Position numbers and translations under genes: made by a program. A model generated the notes under the pieces. That model ran no database searches, had not been told where the DNA came from, and saw nothing but the letters and a program-made list of their open reading frames with translations. Below, piece after piece: positions 1 through 7,039 of a DNA stretch of 13,031 nt. This DNA comes from Syntrophales bacterium (lineage in GTDB: Bacteria > Desulfobacterota > Syntrophia > Syntrophales > UBA2210), in the NCBI GenBank assembly GCA_030655735.1, contig JAUSPK010000113.1, positions 1-13,031 of the forward strand. The letters are read 5' to 3'. How positions within the stretch are numbered: position 1 is the first letter of the stretch; the number at the start of each line of letters is the position of its first letter.

Positions 1-47
1 TCCTTACCTCAAAAATAATTGAGAAGCGCACGTCCGCCGCTCACCTC

Positions 48-80
48 CTGTTCTCAAAATAGGACTCCCTGGAAGAACAG
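48..80. repeat. Inverted repeat CTGTTCT/AGAACAG upstream of the PAS gene
   Basis: The 7-base arms at 48-54 and 74-80 are perfectly complementary and are separated by 19 bases. A run of seven A residues follows at 81-87. For rightward transcription there is no T-run after the stem, and for leftward transcription the T-run comes before it, so it does not look like an intrinsic terminator. It could be an operator for a dimeric regulator or a chance dyad. It lies about 75 bases upstream of the probable -35 element of the downstream gene. Confidence 0.3.
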
Positions 81-153
81 AAAAAAAGCGGACATATCAT
101 GTGCTACAAAACCGGACAATTCTATTTGTTCTTGACAATGTGCCTGAATATCC

Positions 154-182
154 TTGACTCACAGGATCCTTATCCATATAAT
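154..182 (+). promoter_or_regulatory. Probable sigma70 promoter for the PAS-GGDEF-EAL gene
   Basis: TTGACT at 154-159 matches the -35 consensus at five of six positions. A perfect TATAAT lies at 177-182, and the spacer is exactly 17 bases. Transcription should begin near 189, giving a leader of about 20 nt to the ATG at 212 or about 100 nt to the ATG at 291. A short dyad, ATCCT-N8-AGGAT (150-154 and 163-167), overlaps the -35 hexamer. A second TTGAC lies 22 bases upstream at 132. Both could be regulator contacts, but that is speculative. Confidence 0.65.
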
Positions 183-211
183 TGATCTAACCAAGAGAAA
201 TTCAGTTTCAG

Positions 212-3200
212 ATGTTAAAGGATCCTAATTCCTATACCTATTGGAGTGATTATCTAAATTCATCATACAGTGCGAAGGAGGATCAGGGCCATGACAGTCA
301 AACCTCAAGCATCGGGCAAAGAGGGGAAGAAACGCGGCCCCAGAAAGAACGCTGTTCCCCTCCTCCCGGAAGTCATTATGTGTCCCATGTCGGGGTTGGG
401 ATATATATCGTGCAGGACGGCACATTTGTCTATACCAGCCCATTATATCAAAAGCTGACCGGCTATTCGGACGCCGAGCTCACAGGCCGCAATCCCCTCG
501 ATTACCTTCATCCTGACGACAGAGCGGCGGTCAGAAAAAATGCCGTCAAGGCTTTGAAGGGTAAAAGCTCCGAGCCTTATGAATACCGATTCATCAGGAA
601 GAATGGCGAGGTAATGTGGGTCCTGGAGATGATCACCTCCATCATACATAAAGGTGAGCGGGCTTCACTCGGAAGCTTTATGGATATTACCGAACGCAAG
701 CAGATGGAAGAGACCCTGCGGCAGTCTGAGGAAAAATACCGGGACATCATTGAAAACATCCAGGACGGCTATTTCGAGAACGACCTTGGCGGTAATTTTA
801 TCTTCTTCAACGACTCACTGTGCGCCATACACGGGTATCCCAGAGAAGAATTGATGGGCATGAACAACCGACAGTATGCAGATAAAGAAAACGCAAAAAA
901 GGCATTAGAATCCTTCCGGACAATCTACGAAACAGGGAAGACCGGAAGAGTCTTTGATTACGAGATCATACGAAAGGATGGGACGAAAAGACAGGTCGAG
1001 GTATCCGCATCGTTACAAAAAGACTCATCCGGCAAGCCGACAGGATTTACTGGAATTACACGGGACATCACCGAGCGCAAGGAGGCCGAGGAAGCGGTGC
1101 GCCGCAGCGAGGAGAGATACCGCAACATTCTGGAGAGCATCCAGGAGGGCTATTTTGAACTTGACCTTGACGGCAAGTATACCTTTGTTAATGAGGCTAA
1201 CTGCAGGTTTCTGGGATATACCAAAGAAGAAATGGTCGGAATGAATTCCCGGCAGCATATGGATGAAGAAACCGCTAAAAAATTGGATAAGCCTTACCGC
1301 GAACTTTACCTGACGGGCACACCGATTGAGTTATTAGAAGTTGAATCTATCAGAAAAGATGGGGCTAAGGTGCTTTACGAAACGTCGGTATCTCTCATCA
1401 GGGATTCAAAAGGTAAACCAATCGGATTCCGGGGTGTTTCTCGGAACGTCACCGACCGCAAGAAAATGGAGCAGACAATACGGCAGTCCGAAGAAAAATA
1501 TCGTGCCATCATAGAACAACTGGAGGACGCCTATTTTGAGGTTGACCTTCCCGGTTGTTTTACCTTCGTCAATGATGCGGAGTGCAGAAATCTCGGATAT
1601 TCCCGGGAGGAATTGATCGGCATGGACAGGCGAGGGTATGCAGATGAAAAAAACTCTGAAACCCTGTATCGCATCTTCAACGAAGTTTACAACACAGGGG
1701 CCCCCGTTCGCGCGCATGATTTAGAACTTACCAAAAAAGACGGAACGAAGGCATCCAACGAAATATCCGTATCCCTTATAAGGGATACGGAGGGGAACCC
1801 GGTCGGATTCCGAGGGATTGCCAGGGACGTTACCGAACGCAAGGCAATGGAGGAAAGGGTACGGCAGTCCGAAGAAAGATATCGCGACATAATAGAAAAT
1901 ATGGAGGACGCCTATTTTGAGACCAACTTGGCCGGTAATTTTACCTTCGTCAATGATGCGGAGGCCAAAAATCTCGGATATACCCGGGGAGAATTGATCG
2001 GCATGCACAGCCGGCAGTATACAGATGAAAAAAACGCTGAAGAATTGTATGGCCTCTTCAACAGCGTTTACAAAACAGGGACAGCCATCCATGCGTATGA
2101 TTTAGAACTTGCCAAAAAAGACGGAGCGAAAGCGTTTCACGAAATATCCGTATCCCTCATAAGGGATTCGGCGGGGAACCCGGCCGGATTCCGAGGCATT
2201 GCCAGGGACGTTACCGAACGCAAGGCAATGGAGGAGAGGATCCGGCAGTCCGAGGAGAAATATCGGACCATTATCGAAGAAATGGAGGAATGGTATTTTG
2301 AGACCGATCTGGCCGGCAACATCCTCTTTTACAACGATATCTTCATCAAGGGTTTAGGATATTCCCATAAAGAGTTAACGGGGGTGAATTTCCGGGACTT
2401 CGTCAAACAGGAAGATCAGGACACCGCTTACAAGACATTTCATCAGGTCTATGAAACGGGGGAACCGGCCAAGAATTTCCCCTATGAGTTTATCCGGCAG
2501 GACGGCAGCACAACCTTTATCGAGTTTTCCATCTTCCCCAGACGAGACCAGGAGGGCACAATTTTGGGGTTTCGGGGGGTTGGGCACGACATCACGGAAC
2601 GCAAACGCACCGAAGAGAGGATTCAGTACCTCGCCACACACGATACCCTGACGGAGCTCCCCAACCGTTTGACGTTCAACCAGCTGCTAAACCACGCCAT
2701 TGAGGGGGCGCACCGTTATGAGCGGAAGCTCGCCGTCTTTTTCATCGATCTGGATCGCTTCAAGATTATCAACGACACGCTGGGCCACGAGGCAGGCGAC
2801 CAACTGTTGCAAGAGATCGCCGTGCGATTGAGGCAGGCGCTGCGGGCGGTCGATGTTATCGCCCGTCTGGGGGGGGATGAGTTTGTCATACTGATCGAGG
2901 AGGTCACCGATTTGGGCCAGGTCACCACCGTGGCACGCAATGTCCTTTCTTCCGTCATAAAACCGGTAATGATCATGGGTCAGGAATGCCGTGTAACGGC
3001 AAGCATCGGCATCAGCGTCTATCCGAAGGATGGCGTGGACGGACAAGCCTTAATGAAAACCGCCGACATAGCCATGTATTTTGCCAAGGAGGAGGGGAAG
3101 AATAACTACCAGTTTTATTCCAAGGACATAAAATCCCAGTCAATCGAACGCCTCTTGATTGAGACGAACCTGCGCCAGGCATTGAAGCGCAAAGAATTCT

Positions 3201-3931
3201 CCCTGCACTATCAGGCAAAGCTGGACTTCAAAACCGGTGCGATCACCGGTGTTGAGGCCCTGCTGCGCTGGCAGAATCCGACCCTTGGTTCGATAACTCC
3301 CCTGCAATTTATTCCGGTAGCCGAAGAAACCGGACTGATCGTGCCTATCGGCCGGTGGGTAATGAAAACCGCATGCGCCCAGAATGTCGCCTGGCAGCGC
3401 GAAGGTCTTCCCCCTGTCTGCATGGCGGTGAATTTATCACTTCGTCAGCTCACAGACGAAGCCCTGCTTGAGGACATCAAGGCAGCACTGGATGATTCCG
3501 GCATGGCGCCGAATCTGCTTGAACTCGAAATTACCGAAAGTATGGTGATGCATAACCCCGCGCGCATGATCAAAATACTCTCCAAAATCAAGAAAATGGA
3601 CGTGCGGCTCGCCATCGACGACTTCGGCACCGGGTACTCTTCCCTCTCCCAGATCAAAAACTTTCCTATCGACACGCTCAAGGTGGACCGATCCTTCATC
3701 CGCAACCTTCCTAATGATTCGGAGGACAAGGCGATTACTGAGGCGATCATCGCCATGGGCAGGACCCTCAGCCTTACCGTCGTGGCCGAAGGTGTGGAGA
3801 CCCAGGAACAGATGGACTTCTTAGAAAAACATTTCTGTGATCAGATGCAGGGGTACTACTTCAGCAAGCCCATTATACCCGAGCAGTTTGCCGATCTGCT
3901 GCGCACACATGTCTCCAGTAAAAAAGGGTGA
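212..3931 (+). CDS. Multi-PAS GGDEF-EAL cyclic-di-GMP signalling protein
   Basis: A 1239-residue sensor that probably both makes and breaks cyclic-di-GMP. Residues about 58-169 form a first PAS domain. Residues 170-804 are five PAS/PAC units of exactly 127 residues, each ending in an ERK-type PAC end. The GGDEF domain (about 805-970) has GGDEF at 887-891 and an upstream RAVD (878-881) matching the inhibitory I-site spacing. The EAL domain (about 980-1235) has EALLRW from 1015, N1074, E1106, DDFGTGY from 1136, K1157, D1159 and EGVE at 1193-1196, so both activities look intact by motif. There is no signal peptide or membrane segment, so it should be cytoplasmic. Signals and PAS cofactors cannot be read from the sequence. 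The gene stands alone behind its own promoter and converges on metH. The ATG at 212 has only a poor ribosome-binding site; residues 1 to about 50 may be wrong because a stronger start at 291 lies in another frame. Confidence 0.93.
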   Translation: MLKDPNSYTYWSDYLNSSYSAKEDQGHDSQTSSIGQRGEETRPQKERCSPPPGSHYVSHVGVGIYIVQDGTFVYTSPLYQKLTGYSDAELTGRNPLDYLHPDDRAAVRKNAVKALKGKSSEPYEYRFIRKNGEVMWVLEMITSIIHKGERASLGSFMDITERKQMEETLRQSEEKYRDIIENIQDGYFENDLGGNFIFFNDSLCAIHGYPREELMGMNNRQYADKENAKKALESFRTIYETGKTGRVFDYEIIRKDGTKRQVEVSASLQKDSSGKPTGFTGITRDITERKEAEEAVRRSEERYRNILESIQEGYFELDLDGKYTFVNEANCRFLGYTKEEMVGMNSRQHMDEETAKKLDKPYRELYLTGTPIELLEVESIRKDGAKVLYETSVSLIRDSKGKPIGFRGVSRNVTDRKKMEQTIRQSEEKYRAIIEQLEDAYFEVDLPGCFTFVNDAECRNLGYSREELIGMDRRGYADEKNSETLYRIFNEVYNTGAPVRAHDLELTKKDGTKASNEISVSLIRDTEGNPVGFRGIARDVTERKAMEERVRQSEERYRDIIENMEDAYFETNLAGNFTFVNDAEAKNLGYTRGELIGMHSRQYTDEKNAEELYGLFNSVYKTGTAIHAYDLELAKKDGAKAFHEISVSLIRDSAGNPAGFRGIARDVTERKAMEERIRQSEEKYRTIIEEMEEWYFETDLAGNILFYNDIFIKGLGYSHKELTGVNFRDFVKQEDQDTAYKTFHQVYETGEPAKNFPYEFIRQDGSTTFIEFSIFPRRDQEGTILGFRGVGHDITERKRTEERIQYLATHDTLTELPNRLTFNQLLNHAIEGAHRYERKLAVFFIDLDRFKIINDTLGHEAGDQLLQEIAVRLRQALRAVDVIARLGGDEFVILIEEVTDLGQVTTVARNVLSSVIKPVMIMGQECRVTASIGISVYPKDGVDGQALMKTADIAMYFAKEEGKNNYQFYSKDIKSQSIERLLIETNLRQALKRKEFSLHYQAKLDFKTGAITGVEALLRWQNPTLGSITPLQFIPVAEETGLIVPIGRWVMKTACAQNVAWQREGLPPVCMAVNLSLRQLTDEALLEDIKAALDDSGMAPNLLELEITESMVMHNPARMIKILSKIKKMDVRLAIDDFGTGYSSLSQIKNFPIDTLKVDRSFIRNLPNDSEDKAITEAIIAMGRTLSLTVVAEGVETQEQMDFLEKHFCDQMQGYYFSKPIIPEQFADLLRTHVSSKKG
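275..293 (+). promoter_or_regulatory. Strong Shine-Dalgarno plus ATG out of frame with the main ORF
   Basis: AAGGAGG at 275-281 is followed after 9 bases by ATG at 291-293. This is the best translation-start signal in the first 400 bases, far better than the one before 212. Its frame encodes a basic peptide beginning MTVKPQASGKEGKKRGPRKN and stops at 458. One additional C in the run at 357-360 would carry it into the PAS frame and give a protein of about 1213 residues. It may therefore be the authentic start of the PAS gene behind a frameshift or sequence error. Alternatives are a short leader peptide or chance. Confidence 0.4.
719..2623 (+). repeat. Five in-gene tandem PAS repeats, 381-bp period
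   Basis: The equivalent codon (the R of R-Q/R-S-E-E) occurs at 719, 1100, 1481, 1862 and 2243, and the aligned codon after the last unit is at 2624. All five units are therefore exactly 381 bp (127 codons) with no net insertion or deletion. Units 3 and 4 (1481-1861 and 1862-2242) are the closest pair: I count about 92 of 127 identical residues, and long DNA stretches match, notably around the PAC ends. Units 1, 2 and 5 are more diverged. This indicates growth by unequal recombination with strong constraint on unit length. Confidence 0.9.
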
Positions 3932-3961
3932 ACAGGGAACACTCTGTAGCATTTCGAAAAA

Positions 3962-6382
3962 TTACGAAGAAAGGTCGCGGTCACTGTCTTTGCCTAGGGT
4001 CAGTTTCTCGGCTACCCTGACGGCCTCCACGCCGTCTTTGGCATAGTGAGCGCCGATGGAGTCCGCGTAGGCCTTTGTCACAACGGCCCCACCGACCATG
4101 AACTGGCAGTCAAGGGACTGCTGCCCCGCAAGCTCTACTACCTCCCGCATGTTCACCATGGTGGTGGTCATCAGGGCGGACAGGGCGATAACGGAGGGTT
4201 TGATCCTGGCGGCCTCTTGGATAATGGTCCCGGCGGGCACATCCTTGCCCAGGTCGGTCACCTCGAACCCCTGGTTTCTCAGCATCAGCGTCACGATGTT
4301 CTTGCCGATGTCGTGAACATCTCCCTTGACCGTCGCGATCACGATACGCCCCTTCTGTCTCTTCGCCGGCCCGGCATCCCCAAGCCACGGTTCGAGATAG
4401 GCGATCCCCTTCTTCATCGCCTCGGCGCTCGCTATCAGCTGCGGGAGGAAGTATTCCCTTCGGTCAAAGAGCATCCCAACCTTGGTGATCGCGGGGACCA
4501 TGCTTCCATCGACGATTTTCCGGGCGTCTCCTCCTGCCTCCAGTGCCCGGGAGAGCACGGATTCGATGTCGTCCCTGTTTCCGTCGAGGACAGCCTGGAA
4601 CACGGGGTCCGCAGGCACTTCATGGGAAGGGACCCTCTTTCCTTTTGCTTCCGGGGGTCTGCGCGAGAAGTACCTGATATACGCCGCCGCATCCCTGTCT
4701 CGTCCCTCGAGGAGATCCGCCGCGACGGAGCTGTTCATCACCTCTTCCACGCCGGGATTGGCGATCGCCATCGTCAGCCCCTTCGAGACCGCCATGGCGA
4801 GAAAGGCCGCGTTCAGCGATGGGCGCTCCGGCAGCCCGAAGGAGACATTGGAGAGACCGATAATTGTATTGGCCTTGAAGACATCGCTGATCCACTCAAC
4901 CGTCTTGAGGGTCTCCATGGGGGCCTTGCTGTCGGAAGAGGCCGCCATGACAAGCCCGTCGACAACGATGTCGGCCTTCGCAAATCCCAGGGCCGCGGCC
5001 TTCGCAAAGACGGCCTCTATGATCTTCTTCCTCTCTTCGGCCGTTTCAGGGACATTCCCCTCCGTCAGGGGAAGGAGTATGAACATGGCCCCGTACTTCG
5101 CCGCGACGGGGAGGAGCCGCTCTGTCTTTTCCCGCTCCCCCGAGATAGAATTGATGAGGGCCCGGCCGGGATACAGCCGAAGCGCCGCCTCTATCACATT
5201 GCTGTCCGAAGAGTCGATGACCAGGGGCAGGTCGGAGGCCACAGAGAGGCTTCCGATCGCCTCCAGCATGCTCTTTTTCTGATCGATCCCCGGCATCCCC
5301 ACATTGACATCAAGGAGCGACGCCCCCATCCGTTCCTGCTCCTTCGCCATGGTCCTGACGAGGGACATCCTCCCTTCAAGAAGTTCCTCCTGGAGGGGCT
5401 TTTTCCCCGTCGGGTTGATCCGCTCCCCGACGATCGAAAGGGCTCGCCGACCTTCGAGTATAACGGACGATCGCGCGGAGCTGACGGCGCTGATAGAGTC
5501 TCTGGCCGGCGGGATGGATCGTCCCCCGGCAACAGCCTCCTTCAGCCTTCGGATATATTCAGGGGTGGTCCCGCAGCACCCGCCCAGGAGATTTGCCCCC
5601 TTCGAGACGAACTGCGCACCGAATGAGGCAAAGGTGTCCTCCCTCATGGTGAAGAGGGTCGCGCCGTCGATCAGTTCTGGCATCCCCGCGTTTGGTTTTG
5701 CCACCAGTGGAATTGTGGCCCAGGGTTTCATGGCCTCGATGAGCCCCAGCATCTCCTCAGGCCCGGTGGAGCAGTTGCAGCCGACGGCGTCCGCCCCGAG
5801 GCTCTGCAGCGTGATCAGGGCGGTCACGGGATCCGTCCCGTTCAATGTCCTGCCGTGTGCCTCATACGTCATGGTGACGCTGGTAAAGGTGTCCGTCAGT
5901 TCCTTCACGGCGATAAGGGCCGCCCTGGTCTCCTGGATGTCGATCATCGTCTCGATGAGGAAGAGATCGACCCCCCCCTCCAGGAGCCCCCGCACTTGTT
6001 CCTTGTAGATCTCGACGGCGTCCTCGAAATCCAGGTCGCCGAACGGTCTGACGAAGCGTCCCGTGGGGCCTATATCACCCCCGACAAGAACCCCCGCCCC
6101 CACCGCGCTCCGCGCGAGAAGGGCCAGATCCCGGTTAACCCGAGCCACATCGTGCGTGCCGTACTGGCTCAGTTTAACACGGTTCGCCCCGAAGGTGGCC
6201 GTGGTAACGATATCCGCTCCGGCATCCCGATAGGAGGAGTGGACCGCGCCGATGATACCGGGGTTCTCCAGGCACCAGATCTCGGGACACGCGCCCGCCG
6301 GCATCCCCTTTTTCTGCAGCTCCGTCCCCGTCGCGCCATCCAGTATGATTATCCGCTCTTTGATTCTGTCTTTCAGTGACAT
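3962..6382 (-). CDS. metH: Cobalamin-dependent methionine synthase core (no reactivation domain)
   Basis: An 806-residue enzyme that moves a methyl group from methyltetrahydrofolate via cobalamin to homocysteine. Module 1 (about 10-290) is the homocysteine/zinc barrel: DGATGTE from 15, GCNCS at 201-205 and GGCCGT at 267-272 supply the zinc cysteines. Module 2 (about 313-560) is the pterin-binding barrel, with GERINPTG at 319-326 and SFGLPER near 514. Module 3 is the cobalamin cap (about 590-670) plus the B12 Rossmann domain (about 678-795), with DVHDIG at 688-693 and H690 as the cobalt ligand. The protein ends there; the AdoMet-binding reactivation domain that makes E. coli MetH about 1230 residues is absent. 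The gene just upstream supplies a candidate replacement. The start follows a GGGG-rich ribosome-binding site and a 20-nt gap. The 3' end lies 30 nt from the converging PAS gene. Confidence 0.95.
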   Translation of the reverse strand: MSLKDRIKERIIILDGATGTELQKKGMPAGACPEIWCLENPGIIGAVHSSYRDAGADIVTTATFGANRVKLSQYGTHDVARVNRDLALLARSAVGAGVLVGGDIGPTGRFVRPFGDLDFEDAVEIYKEQVRGLLEGGVDLFLIETMIDIQETRAALIAVKELTDTFTSVTMTYEAHGRTLNGTDPVTALITLQSLGADAVGCNCSTGPEEMLGLIEAMKPWATIPLVAKPNAGMPELIDGATLFTMREDTFASFGAQFVSKGANLLGGCCGTTPEYIRRLKEAVAGGRSIPPARDSISAVSSARSSVILEGRRALSIVGERINPTGKKPLQEELLEGRMSLVRTMAKEQERMGASLLDVNVGMPGIDQKKSMLEAIGSLSVASDLPLVIDSSDSNVIEAALRLYPGRALINSISGEREKTERLLPVAAKYGAMFILLPLTEGNVPETAEERKKIIEAVFAKAAALGFAKADIVVDGLVMAASSDSKAPMETLKTVEWISDVFKANTIIGLSNVSFGLPERPSLNAAFLAMAVSKGLTMAIANPGVEEVMNSSVAADLLEGRDRDAAAYIRYFSRRPPEAKGKRVPSHEVPADPVFQAVLDGNRDDIESVLSRALEAGGDARKIVDGSMVPAITKVGMLFDRREYFLPQLIASAEAMKKGIAYLEPWLGDAGPAKRQKGRIVIATVKGDVHDIGKNIVTLMLRNQGFEVTDLGKDVPAGTIIQEAARIKPSVIALSALMTTTMVNMREVVELAGQQSLDCQFMVGGAVVTKAYADSIGAHYAKDGVEAVRVAEKLTLGKDSDRDLSS

Positions 6383-6402
6383 CTTATTCCCCAGTGTCTT
6401 CT

Positions 6403-7026
6403 TTATCCCTGAATCCCCGCCACGGCCGTGACGGACTTGTCCGGTATGAGAATAAAGTTTTCGTTGATCTTAATCCCGATGCGGTGGAGCTCCAGCAGGT
6501 CATACACCATTCTCTGTTTTTCCAGCAGAAAATCACCGTACCCGGCCGAGAAGCGCCCCTTCGTGAGGCGAGCCTGTTCCCTGGTCAGGAGGCGATTAAA
6601 AAGGCCGATAATCCAGTCAAGGGCCGCGTCCGTCATCTCGCTTGCCGCCGCGTCGACAACCACGCCGCGTGTCATGTCGCCCCCTTCGGTATCGCCCCGT
6701 ATGGCGTCCATGACCGCACCCCCGGCGGTCGCTCCGATCAGGAGGGCCTCCGTGCACCCCTTCAGGAACCGGGCGAGTTTATCACTTTCAATCTCGGCGC
6801 CGGTCCCGAAGACAACCCGGTGAGGGGTCACGTCCCTCAGGGGAACCCGCAGGCCTGCCCCTTTCAGTGAAATAAGGGAGGTCGCGTAGTCGATGTGCCG
6901 GTCTATCTCTTCGCGTTTCCGGGCGTCGATCTTCGTTGTCCCCTCCCGGTAACCGAGACGCCGGTAGATCGCGTCTCTTGGCAACGGGATATGTATTGAC
7001 GGGAAAATCTGTAGCTGTGTCGGCAT
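6403..7026 (-). CDS. Stand-alone methionine synthase reactivation-domain protein
   Basis: A 207-residue protein resembling the MetH activation region. The C-terminal part is the clearest: RFSAGYGD at 158-165 corresponds to the R-x-x-x-G-Y AdoMet-binding signature of MetH, followed by a helix and INENFILIPDKSVTAVAGI (188-206), which matches the T-E-S-x-x-x-x-P-x-x-S-V end of that domain. The region about 96-140 (IGATAGG, VVDAAASEMTD) fits the rest of the fold. By family logic it binds AdoMet and, with a reductant, remethylates cobalamin oxidised to Cob(II) on the adjacent MetH. It is shorter than the E. coli domain, as in other split systems such as Thermotoga TM0268/TM0269. No membrane segment or signal peptide is visible. 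It lies 10 nt after transketolase and 20 nt before metH. Assignment as reactivase partner rests on motif plus context. Confidence 0.85.
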   Translation of the reverse strand: MPTQLQIFPSIHIPLPRDAIYRRLGYREGTTKIDARKREEIDRHIDYATSLISLKGAGLRVPLRDVTPHRVVFGTGAEIESDKLARFLKGCTEALLIGATAGGAVMDAIRGDTEGGDMTRGVVVDAAASEMTDAALDWIIGLFNRLLTREQARLTKGRFSAGYGDFLLEKQRMVYDLLELHRIGIKINENFILIPDKSVTAVAGIQG

Positions 7027-7034
7027 TCGTATCG

Positions 7035-7039
7035 CCTCA
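7035..7039 (-). promoter_or_regulatory. Ribosome-binding site overlapping the transketolase stop
   Basis: On the minus strand TGAGG contains both the transketolase stop codon (TGA, 7037-7039) and the GAGG Shine-Dalgarno core (7035-7038), 8 bases before the ATG at 7026. Ribosomes terminating on tkt would sit on the initiation site of the next gene, which points to translational coupling and fixes the downstream start. Confidence 0.7.

Noticed and set aside
3932..3961. Bidirectional terminator between the converging PAS and metH genes
   Set aside because: Only 30 bases are present. The best pairing, ACAG with CTGT, is 4 bp and has no T-run on either strand.
4046..5626. 526-codon open frame on the plus strand inside metH
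   Set aside because: It lies wholly antisense to a clear MetH sequence. Its low-complexity composition (rich in R, G, D, H, P) is typical of an antisense frame of GC-rich coding DNA, and it has no recognisable domain.
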